Below are positions 16,965-26,361 of a stretch of DNA of 64,000 nucleotides, piece by piece (within the stretch, counting starts at the first letter, position 1; each line of letters opens with the position of its first letter). Origin of the DNA: Halobacterium hubeiense (GTDB taxonomy: Archaea; Halobacteriota; Halobacteria; Halobacteriales; Halobacteriaceae). The stretch covers positions 1,178,001-1,242,000 of the forward strand of contig NZ_LN831302.1 in the NCBI RefSeq assembly GCF_001488575.1, in the 5' to 3' direction. The notes below the pieces were generated by a model, which saw nothing but the letters and a program-made list of their open reading frames with translations, ran no database searches and was not told where the DNA came from. The position numbers and the translations under genes were made by a program.

Positions 16965-18290
16965 ATGACCGTCACCATCGTCGGGTCGCAACTCGGCGAC
17001 GAAGGCAAAGGCGGCGTCGTCGACTTGTTCGGCGACGCGGCTGACGTCGTCGTCCGGTACCAGGGCGGAGACAACGCCGGCCACACCGTCGTCGTCGGCG
17101 GCGACGAGTACAAGCTCTCCTTGGTCCCCTCGGGGGCCGTCCGCGGGAAGACCGGCGTCCTCGGGAACGGCTGCGTCGTCAACCCCGAGACGCTGTTCGA
17201 GGAGATCGACGCGCTCCGCGAGCGCGGCCTCGACCCTGACGTCCGGGTCGCCCGCCGCGCCCACGTCATCCTCCCGTACCACCGCGTCCTCGACGGCATC
17301 GAGGAGGAAGTCAAGTCCGACTCCGACCTCGACGCCGGCACGACGGGCCGCGGCATCGGCCCCACGTACGAGGACAAGGCCGGCCGCCGCGGCGTCCGCA
17401 TCGGCGACCTGCTGGACCCCGACGTGCTCCGCGAGCGACTGGAGTACGCCGTCCCACAGAAGCGCGCGCTCTACGAGGACGTCTACGGCGGCGACGCCGG
17501 CGAGGAGTTCGACGTCGACGCGCTGTTTGAGCAGTACCGCGCGTTCGGCGAGCGGATCGCCGAGGAGGGCATGGACGTCAACGCCGGCGACTACCTCGCC
17601 GACCGCATCAGCGACGGCGACAGCGTGATGCTGGAGGGCGCGCAGGGCACCAGCCTCGACATCGACCACGGCGTCTACCCCTACGTCACGTCCTCGAACC
17701 CGACCGCGGGCTACGCCGCCACCGGCACCGGTCTCGGCCCCACGACAGTCGGGCAGGGCGAGGTCGTCGGCGTCGTGAAGGCGTACCTCTCCCGCGTCGG
17801 CACCGGCCCGCTCCCGACCGAACTCACGGGCGACGACGAGGACCTCGCGGAGTACATCCGCGAGGAGGGTGGCGAGTACGGCACCGTCACCGGGCGGCCG
17901 CGCCGCGTCGGCTGGCTCGACCTCCCGATGCTGCGCCACGCCGCGCGCGCCAACGGCTTCACCGGCCTCGCCATCAACCACCTCGACGTGCTCGCTGGCC
18001 TCGACGAAGTGAAGGTCGGTCACGCTTACGAGCTAGACGGCGAGACCATCTACTCGATGCCCGCGACGACCGAGCGCTGGGGCGACTGCGAGCCCGTCTT
18101 CGAGACGTTCGACGGTTGGCCGGAGTTCGACCCCGCGGAAGTCGCCGCCGAAGGCTACGACGCGCTCCCCGCCGAAGCCCGCGAGTACGTCGAGTACGTC
18201 GAGGACGAACTCGACACCGCCGCCTACGCGCTCGGCGTCGGTCCCGGCCGCGAGGAGACCGTCGTCCAGCAGAACCCCTTCGAGCAGTAA
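16965..18290 (+). CDS. purA: Adenylosuccinate synthetase
   Basis: A 441-residue enzyme that makes adenylosuccinate from IMP, aspartate and GTP in AMP synthesis. The GTP P-loop GSQLGDEGKGGVVD, the IMP-loop NAGHTVV, GTTGRGIGPTYEDK and LEGAQGTSLDIDHGVYPYVTSS are all present. The start MTVTIVGSQLGDEGKG matches the family; upstream in-frame codons extend into sequence without coding character. Confidence 0.97.
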   Translation: MTVTIVGSQLGDEGKGGVVDLFGDAADVVVRYQGGDNAGHTVVVGGDEYKLSLVPSGAVRGKTGVLGNGCVVNPETLFEEIDALRERGLDPDVRVARRAHVILPYHRVLDGIEEEVKSDSDLDAGTTGRGIGPTYEDKAGRRGVRIGDLLDPDVLRERLEYAVPQKRALYEDVYGGDAGEEFDVDALFEQYRAFGERIAEEGMDVNAGDYLADRISDGDSVMLEGAQGTSLDIDHGVYPYVTSSNPTAGYAATGTGLGPTTVGQGEVVGVVKAYLSRVGTGPLPTELTGDDEDLAEYIREEGGEYGTVTGRPRRVGWLDLPMLRHAARANGFTGLAINHLDVLAGLDEVKVGHAYELDGETIYSMPATTERWGDCEPVFETFDGWPEFDPAEVAAEGYDALPAEAREYVEYVEDELDTAAYALGVGPGREETVVQQNPFEQ

Positions 18291-18339
18291 GCGCCCGCCA
18301 ACCCGCACGCTTTTTGTCCGCGCCCCCGTCGGTCCAGCC

Positions 18340-18534
18340 ATGAAAGAAGACCTCGTGGACATCACCTGCTGCCCGCTGGACAAACACGACCTCGACCTCG
18401 ACATCGAGGAGCGCGAGGGCGACGAGATTCTCTCCGGGACGCTGACCTGCACGGAGTGCGGGGAGACGTACCCCATCGAGGACGGCATCCCGAACCTCCT
18501 GCCGCCGGACATGCGCGAAGAAGCTCCGGCATAA
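18340..18534 (+). CDS. Trm112-like zinc-ribbon methyltransferase partner
   Basis: A 64-residue protein with a knuckle at CCPLDKHDL and another at CTECGETYPIEDGIPNLLPPD, the Trm112/YcaR layout. In archaea Trm112 activates several SAM-dependent methyltransferases acting on tRNA, rRNA and proteins. The size and the closing GIPNLLP motif fit well. CTTTTTG at 18310-18316 could be the purA terminator or this gene's TATA-like element. Confidence 0.87.
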   Translation: MKEDLVDITCCPLDKHDLDLDIEEREGDEILSGTLTCTECGETYPIEDGIPNLLPPDMREEAPA

Positions 18535-18576
18535 CGCTCGCGAAGCTTTTTCTTCCCCCGCGACAATCCATCTGTC

Positions 18577-19137
18577 GTGCCCGAACGGCTGTCCGTCCAC
18601 CTCAACCGCGACAACCCACGCGACCTCCAGCCGGAAGCAGCATCGCTGGAGACGGACCGGTCGTTCGTCCTCGTCTTCGAGAACCACGGCGGCCCCATCC
18701 ACGTCCACCTGCGCCTCGACGACGCGCTCGCGGCGGTCTCGGAGCCCGCGGCGACGCAAGTGTACGTCGACGAAGGGCAGACGCGCGGCGTCGAAGTCGC
18801 GATTCCGTCCGACCACCCGCCGACGAAGGGCTACGTCGAACTCTCGACGGGCTACGGCGCCGAGCAGGCGCGCGTGAACGTCACCGTCACCGCCGAGCGC
18901 AAGGACGGCGGCCCGGACGTCGCCGTCGACGACTCCCTCGCCGAGAAGTCCGGGCCCGACGACGACGGGGAGTCGGTCGCGCTCGCGGACGTCGCGCTCC
19001 CGACCGCCGCGGCGGCCGCCGTCGTCGTGGTCGCCGCCGCGCTGACCGTCTCGATTTCTGACTCGATCGCGATGCTGGTCGGCGTGCTCGCGCTCCTCGG
19101 CGGCGTCGGGGTCGCTGGCTACATGTTACGGGCGTAG
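18577..19137 (+). CDS. Haloarchaeal membrane-anchored beta-domain protein
   Basis: A 186-residue protein starting at GTG. Residues 1-110 are beta-rich (LSVHLNRDNP, IHVHLRLDD, YVELSTGYG), with no signal peptide. An acidic linker follows, then two hydrophobic helices (about 138-160 and 165-185). The domain therefore probably sits in the cytoplasm, anchored at its C terminus. It matches an uncharacterised haloarchaeal family. CTTTTTC at 18546-18552 is about 27 bases upstream and supports the GTG start. Confidence 0.75.
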   Translation: MPERLSVHLNRDNPRDLQPEAASLETDRSFVLVFENHGGPIHVHLRLDDALAAVSEPAATQVYVDEGQTRGVEVAIPSDHPPTKGYVELSTGYGAEQARVNVTVTAERKDGGPDVAVDDSLAEKSGPDDDGESVALADVALPTAAAAAVVVVAAALTVSISDSIAMLVGVLALLGGVGVAGYMLRA

Positions 19138-19230
19138 CCGTCGTCGCTCCGCGGTCCCCGGGACGCGACGTGTGAGCACCTACGTCTGCTCCCAGTATGC
19201 TTTTGCCAGCCGGCGGCGAGTCGGTCACGT

Positions 19231-20261
19231 ATGCGGTCTCCGCGAAAACTAGCGGCCACCGCCTGCGTCGCCCTCCTCCTCGTCACCGCCGGGTGCAGTG
19301 GCGTGACGAATCCCAGCACCACGGCCAGTCCCACAGACACGTCACCGAACGACGGCGTCGTGCAGTACCCGCCGGGCGTCGCCGACAACGGCACGCTCAC
19401 GGACGCCGACGCGCTCATGAACGCGCACCTCGAAGCGACCGCCAACCAGTCGCTGGTGTTCACCGACGAGCGCGACTACCCGGACAAAGAGACCACCCGA
19501 ACCTTCGCTCGCGGGTCGAGCGCGCGCGGAACGGCAGCCACACCCTGACCGAATCATATCAGCTGAGCGACCGCGATTTTCTGGTGTCCCACGGCTTCCT
19601 CCGTCACGAGAGCGACGACGGGACGTCGTTCTTCGTCGAACAGAACGCGAGCGCCGTCGACCCGTGGCTGACCGACGGACCGTACGCCGTGGAGAACGAC
19701 CTCGTGTCCCTGTTCGTCTTCGGGAACTACAGCGTCGACGGTACCGTCGAGCGGGACGGCCGGACGCTCGTCGAACTCACCGCCGAATCGGCTGCCTCGA
19801 ACGAGGACACCGCCCCCGCCTACGAGAGTCGCGTCCTCGTCACGTCCGAGGGCGTCGTCTACGAGGCGGAGTCGTCGTTCAGCCGAGAGGTGGGCGACGG
19901 GCGGGAGTACCGGAACGTCTCGCTCTCGCTCGACACGGACGCGGAGTGGACGATGCCGCCGTCGTGGGTCGGGGACCTCTCTCATCTCTCGGCGTCGGTA
20001 GTCGAGGACGGGCGCGCGCTCGAACTCCGGAACACCGGCGGGGCGACGTTGCCCGCGAACGCGACGTTCACCGTCTCTGCCGCGGATTCGTCCCGCGAAA
20101 CGCCGGCTGACCTCGACGAGTCGAGCGCCGACGCAAACGCGTCGTCGTTTACGCTCCGCGACGAGTCCGCCCGGGGGGAGTACGCGTTCGTCGCCGCGAA
20201 ACTCACCGGCGAGAGCGAGAACACCACGTACACGCTGGTGGCGGAACTCGGAGAAGACTGA
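19231..20261 (+). pseudogene. Secreted lipoprotein gene broken by a one-base frameshift
   Basis: The N terminus, VALLLVTAGCSG, carries a lipobox, followed by a Thr/Ser linker and the domain start DADALMNAHLEATANQSLVF. At 19499-19508 the frame is lost and soon hits a stop at 19548. The next frame continues with normal composition from LRSRVERARNGSHTLTESYQ to a stop at 20261. One missing base explains it. The joined product, about 343 residues, resembles the LolA-like lipoprotein at 22366 in style. It is either a real pseudogene or an assembly error. Confidence 0.75.
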
Positions 20262-20286
20262 GAACGGGGGAATCGGGTCGCGGGCG

Positions 20287-21366
20287 CTACTCGTGGTCCT
20301 CGGGGTACGTGGGAGTCCCCGAGAGCCCGTGTTCGTCCATGCGCTTCGCGCGCAGGAACCGGGCGCGGTAGCGGTTCGCGCCCTCGTAGACGTCCGCCTC
20401 CCGAATCTCGTCCGTGCGGCCGTCCGCGACGGCGTCGATGATGTCCTCGACCTGTTCTTTCTCCGCGGGGGTCAGCTCGAAGGTGTACTCCCGGGACTCC
20501 TCGCGTTCGAGCGTCGTGAACTTCCGCGCGGCGGCGATGAACAGCGAGCACGGCTCCCGACACGGGAACTCGCCGTCGCCGCGCGGCACGTCCAGTTCCT
20601 CCTCGTCGCTGGCATCCCACTCGCGGCGCTTCAGGCACTGCGAGTCCACGCAGCAGGCTTCGGTGGCCCACTCCAGCGCCTCGTCGTCGAGCTGTTCGAC
20701 GATTTCGTAGATGCCGGACTGCCGGTCGGCGACCTCGTCCCAGTGGTCGACGTCGAGGTCGCCCTCGCGCTCGCGGTGCCAGTTCGACACCGTCGCCGGG
20801 TAGACGTAGTCGACGGTCTGCACGAGGTCCGAGCCGTCGAGGTCGACGAACGCCCAGCCGTGGGGCAGCGACGGCGCCGTCGAGAGCGGTCGGTAGCGCC
20901 CCTCGTCGTCGTGCTTGACGAGGTGGCGGGCCTCCAGCGGGTCCGTGTAGGCATCGACATCGTCGCCGACGTCGTCCTCGTGGCGGACCTCGTATCGCCG
21001 GCTGCCGCCCTCGCTGAGGACTGTGGTGATGGCGAGTTCGCCCCACGAGCGCGTGTGGCCGCCGCGGAGTTCGTCGTAGCGCTCGGGGACGGAGAGGTCG
21101 TCTGCGCCCTCCAGCCACCGCAGGAACGCGCGCCGGGGCGTGTCGCGGCCCTCGACGACGTGCTCCCAGTAGTACCAGTTCGTGGCGTAGGGGTCGTCGG
21201 CGCGCTCCCGAAGGGCGTCCTCGCCGGCCGTCACCTGCTCGTCGGGCGTCTCCCAGCGGTAGCCGCCGTCCGCGGGCTCGACAACGAGGCCGTCGAAGTC
21301 GATGCCGTCGTCGGCGTGCTCGACGAGCGCCGCTTCGACGTCGTCGAGCGTGTCGGCTGCGCTCAT
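20287..21366 (-). CDS. DR2241 family protein, partner of CbiX
   Basis: A 359-residue protein. A cysteine cluster, ACCVDSQCLKRREW then PCREPCSLFIAAARKF, lies around residues 237-290 and could hold an iron-sulfur centre or zinc. It follows CbiX by four bases on the same strand, an arrangement I recall from other haloarchaea and from Deinococcus. A role in sirohydrochlorin/cobalamin metabolism is inferred from that pairing; no activity is known to me. Confidence 0.82.
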   Translation of the reverse strand: MSAADTLDDVEAALVEHADDGIDFDGLVVEPADGGYRWETPDEQVTAGEDALRERADDPYATNWYYWEHVVEGRDTPRRAFLRWLEGADDLSVPERYDELRGGHTRSWGELAITTVLSEGGSRRYEVRHEDDVGDDVDAYTDPLEARHLVKHDDEGRYRPLSTAPSLPHGWAFVDLDGSDLVQTVDYVYPATVSNWHREREGDLDVDHWDEVADRQSGIYEIVEQLDDEALEWATEACCVDSQCLKRREWDASDEEELDVPRGDGEFPCREPCSLFIAAARKFTTLEREESREYTFELTPAEKEQVEDIIDAVADGRTDEIREADVYEGANRYRARFLRAKRMDEHGLSGTPTYPEDHE

Positions 21367-21370
21367 CGGT

Positions 21371-22252
21371 TCAGTCTCCCGCGCTCGCGGCGCCGTCGTT
21401 CTCGGTTCGCTGGCGGACGCGCTCGATTGCGTCCGCGAGGTCGGCGCCCGCGTCGTCGGCGCGCTCGAGGATGACGTCCGCGACCAGCGGCTCGGTGCCG
21501 ACGGCGCCCGAGTACCAGATGCGGTGACCGTCGACCTCGCTGGGCACGTCGTAGCCCTTCCGGTAGTCGTCGGTCAGCCCCATGTCCTCGGGGATGTCCT
21601 CCTGCGTGTGGAAGCCGTCGGCGACGAACAGCGGGACGACGACGATATCCTCGGCCTCGAAGAAGTCGGTGACGTCGTCCACCTCGGGGTCCTCGTCCAT
21701 GAAGACCGCCTTCACCTCCTCGAAGCGGTTGGTGTCGCGGATGCGGTCGGCGTGGTAGTGGATGGCCTTCGCGGAGTTCTCGTTGCGCTCGGTGCCGTGC
21801 CCGACGACCGCGAGCCCGAAGCCCTCGCCGACGTCGGGGTCGTCGGTGATGGTCTTCGCGCGCTCGACGATGACGTCGCTCATCGAGTCGTGGGTGCCCA
21901 CGGGGCCGCAGTAGTGGACGGTCTTGTCGACGTCCTCGGCCTGCACGGTGACGTGGTCGGCGTCCGTGCCGTCCGAGTCCCAGTCCTCGGGGTCCCAGGC
22001 TGAGAGGCGGAGTTCGCGGGGGATGACCTGCTCGGTGAAGTAGCCCTCGGAGATGAACAGCGGGACGACGAATACCTCCTCGGATTCCAGCGTCCGCAGC
22101 ACTTCCCGGAACGACGGTTCCTCCTTCCAGAACGCCTCCCGGACCTCGTCGAAGGCGCCCGTCGCGCGGATGGTGTCCGCGTGCGAGAACGCCGGGTCCG
22201 ACGAACCCGGATTGAGGTGCGAACCGTGACCGACGATGACCAGCGCTTGCAT
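21371..22252 (-). CDS. cbiX: Sirohydrochlorin cobaltochelatase (CbiX-like), two-domain
   Basis: A 293-residue chelatase with two tandem CbiX domains. The first has LVIVGHGSHLNPGS and VVPLFISEGYFT, the second GLAVVGHGTERNENS and VVPLFVADGFHT. The histidine in each VGHG(S/T) and the downstream region bind metal. It would insert cobalt (or nickel or iron) into sirohydrochlorin on the way to cobalamin or sirohaem. It is translated with the downstream DR2241 gene. Confidence 0.92.
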   Translation of the reverse strand: MQALVIVGHGSHLNPGSSDPAFSHADTIRATGAFDEVREAFWKEEPSFREVLRTLESEEVFVVPLFISEGYFTEQVIPRELRLSAWDPEDWDSDGTDADHVTVQAEDVDKTVHYCGPVGTHDSMSDVIVERAKTITDDPDVGEGFGLAVVGHGTERNENSAKAIHYHADRIRDTNRFEEVKAVFMDEDPEVDDVTDFFEAEDIVVVPLFVADGFHTQEDIPEDMGLTDDYRKGYDVPSEVDGHRIWYSGAVGTEPLVADVILERADDAGADLADAIERVRQRTENDGAASAGD

Positions 22253-22365
22253 GCCCGAACGTAGGGAATATCCCTCCTTAGTGGCTTCGCAAGCGGCGGC
22301 CCAGACGCACAGTAGCGGACAAATTCGCCCCTTTTATCGTGTAGCAGGAGAATCACGTCGTATCC

Positions 22366-23532
22366 ATGGGGCGACAGGCGTCGCTGGCGGTCGTCGTCAC
22401 TGTCCTCCTCGCCACGAGCGGCTGCATCGGCCTCGGCGTCCTCGCGGACGACGCGGAGTCGCCGCCGAGCGTCGACGTCGCCCAGCGGTACGACTCCCTC
22501 GACGCCCTCGAAGCGACGCGCGTGACCACCGTCGACTCCGGGAACGCGACCAACGTGACGCGCTCGCTCGTCCGCGTTGACCTCTCGGGCGACCGGCACA
22601 GACGCTACGAGCGCGTCCTCTCGCCCGCGTCACGCGCCGGCGACGTGGCGGTCCTCGACGCGTCCGGAATGGTCCTGTACGACGCCGACGAGAACACGGT
22701 GACGCACGCCCCGCGAACCGCCGGATTCGGCGGGAACTGGTCGGCGTACCTCCAGCGCGTGGTCTCGGCGGCACGCGACGGCGGCGACGTGGCGGAGCCG
22801 TCTGACGGCGTCTCGCCGCTCCCCGTCGTCCCGACGACCGGGAGCGGGCCGTCGATTCCCGAGGACGCCATCGAGGGCTTCGAGGTGGAGTACCTCGGGA
22901 CGCGAACGGTGGACGGCCGGACCGCCCACGGCTTCGAGCTAACCGCGGTCTCGGAAGCGACGCTGACAATCGACCAGACGCTGTGGCTGGACAGCCAGTA
23001 CTACTACCCCCTGCAGACCAGCCACCGCTTCGACTACGGGAACCGGACTATCGAGACGCGGACCCGCCTGGAGAACGTCACGTTCGACCCCGACCTCCCC
23101 AGCGGCGCCTTCGACTTCGACGTCCCCGAGAACGCGACCGTGACGGAGACGAACGCCTCCACGCAGTCGTTCAACTCCGCCAACGCGCTCGCGGAGCGCG
23201 TCAACTTCACCGTCCCCGAGCCCGAGGCGCCCGCGGGATACGAGTTCGAGGAGGCGCGCTACGTCGGCGGGAACGTGACGCAGGCCAGTCTCCAGTACGT
23301 CACGGCGGACGGCGAGCAACTCACCGTCACCAAGACGACCGCCGGGCCGGACGCACGCGGGTTCGCGTCCGGGGAGAACGTCACCGTCGCGGGGCGGACC
23401 GGGCAGTACGTCACGACGCCGCGAGCGGCGTTCGTCTCGTGGTCCTGCGGAGACACCCACTACGCCGTCGTCGCGACCGACCTCGACAAGGAGACGCTGC
23501 TGGCGGTCGCCGACTCCGCGGGCTGCGAGTAG
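22366..23532 (+). CDS. LolA-like secreted lipoprotein
   Basis: A 388-residue protein with signal sequence and lipobox LLATSGCIG. Residues about 40-265 form a LolA-like half-barrel (YERVLSPA, MVLYDADENTVTH, LWLDSQYYYPLQTS). Residues 280-385 form a second domain (GYEFEEARYVGGNVTQASL), like the DUF4367 partner seen in similar exported proteins. It probably faces the outside of the membrane. Ligand unknown. Confidence 0.82.
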   Translation: MGRQASLAVVVTVLLATSGCIGLGVLADDAESPPSVDVAQRYDSLDALEATRVTTVDSGNATNVTRSLVRVDLSGDRHRRYERVLSPASRAGDVAVLDASGMVLYDADENTVTHAPRTAGFGGNWSAYLQRVVSAARDGGDVAEPSDGVSPLPVVPTTGSGPSIPEDAIEGFEVEYLGTRTVDGRTAHGFELTAVSEATLTIDQTLWLDSQYYYPLQTSHRFDYGNRTIETRTRLENVTFDPDLPSGAFDFDVPENATVTETNASTQSFNSANALAERVNFTVPEPEAPAGYEFEEARYVGGNVTQASLQYVTADGEQLTVTKTTAGPDARGFASGENVTVAGRTGQYVTTPRAAFVSWSCGDTHYAVVATDLDKETLLAVADSAGCE

Positions 23533-23835
23533 CTACGACGGGCGCCGGTACAGCGAGTACGCGATACACAGCAAGCCCGCCAGCTGGAGCATCCGGACGA
23601 CCAGCCTGAACGGCGCTTCGAGGCTCGCGTCGAGGACACCGTACCGGAGCATCGCGGAGCCGACGAACGTCGCGGTGTACGTCACGGCGGTCAACAGGAC
23701 GAGGCCCGCCGAGAGGTACTGCATCGCCGTGCTCTGGTGGCGCCGGAACCCCCGGTAGGCGTGGTAGCCGATGAACAGGCCGACGGCGGTCGCGGCGAAC
23801 GACGCGGCGACGTTGACGACGTAGAGTGCGTTCAT
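23533..23835 (-). CDS. Three-helix membrane protein (DUF7521-like)
   Basis: A 100-residue protein with three hydrophobic segments (about 5-25, 38-60, 75-95). Its ATG overlaps the TAA of the upstream regulator by one base (TAATG), so the two are translationally coupled. Such regulator/membrane-protein pairs recur in haloarchaea, suggesting one sensory unit, but the signal is unknown. Confidence 0.8.
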   Translation of the reverse strand: MNALYVVNVAASFAATAVGLFIGYHAYRGFRRHQSTAMQYLSAGLVLLTAVTYTATFVGSAMLRYGVLDASLEAPFRLVVRMLQLAGLLCIAYSLYRRPS

Positions 23836-24179
23836 TACAGTCCCTCCCACATTCTCGTGAAGCGGTCGGCGACGTCCTCGGACTCGCACTCGACCTCGGT
23901 GGTGAACTCGCCGTCCTCGAGTTCGAGCGCGAACCGGCGGAACGTCGCCCGGTAGACCCGGTGGTGGTTGCCGTCCGACCGGACGTTGATAGATTCTTCG
24001 AGCAGGTCGTGGTCGGTCAGGTCGTCGATTCGCCGATACACTGTCGCGGTCGACGCGTCACAGGCCTCGCTCAGTTGGCTCGCGGACATGGGTTCCGTAC
24101 TCGCCGCTGCGAGGATGGCGCGGGCGTGCTCGTCGTCGAGTAACGAGAGCACCGACGTCGGGTCGCTGTCCTCGCTCAC
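23835..24179 (-). CDS. Winged-helix regulator, GTG start
   Basis: A 114-residue protein. Residues 8-70 form an ArsR/GntR-like winged helix (SVLSLLDDEHARAILAAAS, then MSASQLSEACDASTATVYRR). The tail, FALELEDGEFTTEVECESED, may bind the partner or a ligand. The GTG at 24177-24179 is selected because TTTAAA at 24204-24209 on the minus strand places the transcript start on that codon. It is divergent from the 24267 gene and shares its intergenic region. Confidence 0.87.
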   Translation of the reverse strand: MSEDSDPTSVLSLLDDEHARAILAAASTEPMSASQLSEACDASTATVYRRIDDLTDHDLLEESINVRSDGNHHRVYRATFRRFALELEDGEFTTEVECESEDVADRFTRMWEGL

Positions 24180-24203
24180 GGCGCGTCGTACTCGCCACGG
24201 TGG

Positions 24204-24241
24204 TTTAAAATGGTGGAGTGCTCGCAGGCGTTGAGACTTAT
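24204..24241. promoter_or_regulatory. Divergent leaderless promoters
   Basis: TTTAAA at 24204-24209 serves the minus-strand regulator (GTG at 24179). ACTTAT at 24236-24241 lies about 28 bases before the plus-strand ATG at 24267. Both predict transcripts beginning at the start codon. The two elements are only 26 bases apart, so a bound regulator could control both directions. Confidence 0.5.
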
Positions 24242-24266
24242 GCCCCCGCAGCGTCGAAGTCGGGGC

Positions 24267-24743
24267 ATGACTCAGGCGGCGGCGACGCGCGAGGCGGTCG
24301 ACGACCACCCGTTCCTGCGGCGGGCGCTGCGCGCGGGCGTGGTGAACCACGCGGCGGCCGCGCGCTTCCTCGACGTCGACGGCGACGAGGACGCGGTCGC
24401 GGCGGCGATTCGGCGGTATAGCGAGGACCTCCCGGCGTTCGACGCCGCGTCGCGGGACGCGAGCGTCTCGATGCGGTCCGGGCTCGGCCGCAGCGACGAC
24501 GGCCTGCTGGTCGTCGCGGGCTCTGGGTTCGAACCCGGCGAGGGGAACTTGACCGCGCTGCTCGCGAGCGGCGACGTGGACACGCGGGCGCTGGCGGCGG
24601 CGTTGGAACGCCTCCACGCCGCAGGCGTCGAGCCGGTCGCCGCGGGCGTCGCGGAGGACGCGCTCGCGGTGGTCGTCGAGCGGCGGGACGGCGCGGACGC
24701 CGTCCGCGTCGTCGAGGACGCACTCGACGAGGTGCCCGCCTGA
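24267..24743 (+). CDS. Conserved haloarchaeal protein, two small domains
   Basis: A 158-residue soluble protein. Residues 10-60 are helical, PFLRRALRAGVVNHAAAARFL then VAAAIRRYSEDL, resembling a degenerate helix-turn-helix. Residues 75-155 alternate strands and helices (LVVAGSGFEPGEGNLTALLA, ALAVVVERRDGADAVRVVE), as in an ACT-like regulatory domain. The family is conserved in haloarchaea but unassigned. An amino-acid-sensing regulator is only a guess. Confidence 0.72.
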   Translation: MTQAAATREAVDDHPFLRRALRAGVVNHAAAARFLDVDGDEDAVAAAIRRYSEDLPAFDAASRDASVSMRSGLGRSDDGLLVVAGSGFEPGEGNLTALLASGDVDTRALAAALERLHAAGVEPVAAGVAEDALAVVVERRDGADAVRVVEDALDEVPA

Positions 24744-24803
24744 CTGCGACAGTCGCCGTCGGTTCCGACGCTTTGAAACGCTGGCGCGCGTACTTCCCGG
24801 CAC

Positions 24804-26285
24804 ATGACTCTCTACGTGTCGAACACCCTCTCCGGCGAGCGAGAGGTCTTCGAGCCACACGACCCCGAGGAAGTCCTCGTCTACACGTGTGGGCTCACGG
24901 TCTCCGACAACTCCCACCTCGGGCACGCTCGCCTCTGGGTGCAGTCGGACGTGATGGCGCGGTGGCTCGCCCACGTCGGCTACGACGTCCGCCACGTCCA
25001 GAACTTCACGGACGTCAACGAGAAAATCGTCGCGCGCACCGGCGAGGACGACCTCGGCGACACCGAGCAGGCGGTCGCGCGCCACTACATCGACTCCGTC
25101 ATCGAGGACATGCGCGACCTCAACCTCCAGCGCGCGGCGGTGTACCCGCGGGTCTCCGAGCACGTCCCCGAAATTATCGACCTCGTGGAGACGCTCATCG
25201 AGGAGGGCCACGCCTACGAGGCCAACGGGTCGGTCTACTTCGACGTGACGTCCTTTGAGGACTACGGGAAGCTCTCGGGCCAGCAGGTCGAGGAGATGGA
25301 AGCTCAGGGACCGGAGTCCGAGCAGTCCGAGAAGCGCAACCCCGCGGACTTCGCGCTCTGGAAGGCGGGCGCTGTCGCCCCCGAGGACGCCAACGAGCAC
25401 CGCAGCGACGACCTCCCGCCGCTAGAGGAGCCGACGGGACAGACGTGGGAGTCGCCGTGGAGCGAGGGCCGCCCGGGCTGGCACATCGAGTGCTCGGCGA
25501 TGAGCACGGCCCACCTCGACGACCACATCGACGTCCACGTCGGCGGGCAGGACCTCGTCTTTCCCCACCACGAGAACGAGGTCGCGCAGAGCGAGGCCGC
25601 AGCGGGCGAGCCGTTCACGAAGTACTGGCTGCACGTCCGCCTGCTGGAAACGGAGGGCGAGAAGATGAGTTCGAGTCTGGGGAACTTCTTCACGACGAAG
25701 AACGCAATCGAGGAGTTCGGGCCGAACGTCGTCCGGATGTTCCTCGTCTCGACGTCGTACACGCAACGACAGACGTACTCTGAGGAGACCATCCAGGAGG
25801 CCCAGCAGCGCTGGGAGCGCCTCCAGCGGGCGTACGAGCGCGCCAGCGACGCCGCCGACAGCCCGGACGCGTACGCGAAAGTCGAGTCCGAGGAGCTCCG
25901 GGGCGCAGTCGCGGAAGCCCGCGAGGCGTTCGCGGCAGCGATGAACGACGACTTCAACACGCGGGCGGCAGTGAGCGCGCTGCTGGAACTCGCCTCGGCT
26001 GTCCACCGCTACGCCGACGACACCGAGCGCTACGACTACCGCGCGCTCGTAGACGCCGTCGAGACGTTCGAGGAACTGGGCGGCGACGTGCTCGGCTTCC
26101 AGTTCGAGACCGTCGACGGCGGCGAGGTCGAGCTCGCCGGCGACCTCGTCGAACTCGTCTTGGACATCCGAGAGGACGCCCGCGACGAGGGCGACTACGA
26201 GCGCGCCGACGAACTCCGCGACCGCCTCGAATCCCTCGGCGTCACCGTCGAGGACACCGACGAGGGAGCGACGTACCGGCTCTGA
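24804..26285 (+). CDS. cysS: Cysteinyl-tRNA synthetase
   Basis: A class I synthetase of 493 residues. The HIGH-type motif is HLGHARLWV and the KMSKS-type motif is EKMSSSLGNFF. Zinc ligands are at YTCGLTV, HIECSAMS and the HHENE cluster. The C-terminal helical DALR-type region (residues about 345-470) recognises tRNA-Cys. Its presence implies direct charging of tRNA-Cys rather than only the Sep-tRNA route. Confidence 0.97.
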   Translation: MTLYVSNTLSGEREVFEPHDPEEVLVYTCGLTVSDNSHLGHARLWVQSDVMARWLAHVGYDVRHVQNFTDVNEKIVARTGEDDLGDTEQAVARHYIDSVIEDMRDLNLQRAAVYPRVSEHVPEIIDLVETLIEEGHAYEANGSVYFDVTSFEDYGKLSGQQVEEMEAQGPESEQSEKRNPADFALWKAGAVAPEDANEHRSDDLPPLEEPTGQTWESPWSEGRPGWHIECSAMSTAHLDDHIDVHVGGQDLVFPHHENEVAQSEAAAGEPFTKYWLHVRLLETEGEKMSSSLGNFFTTKNAIEEFGPNVVRMFLVSTSYTQRQTYSEETIQEAQQRWERLQRAYERASDAADSPDAYAKVESEELRGAVAEAREAFAAAMNDDFNTRAAVSALLELASAVHRYADDTERYDYRALVDAVETFEELGGDVLGFQFETVDGGEVELAGDLVELVLDIREDARDEGDYERADELRDRLESLGVTVEDTDEGATYRL

Positions 26286-26361
26286 CACGCCGCTAACGTG
26301 GCGTTGCGTTCCTGACACGAGAGCCATCAAGCTTATTCCCACCGACCGGGTTCTGTCCGCC

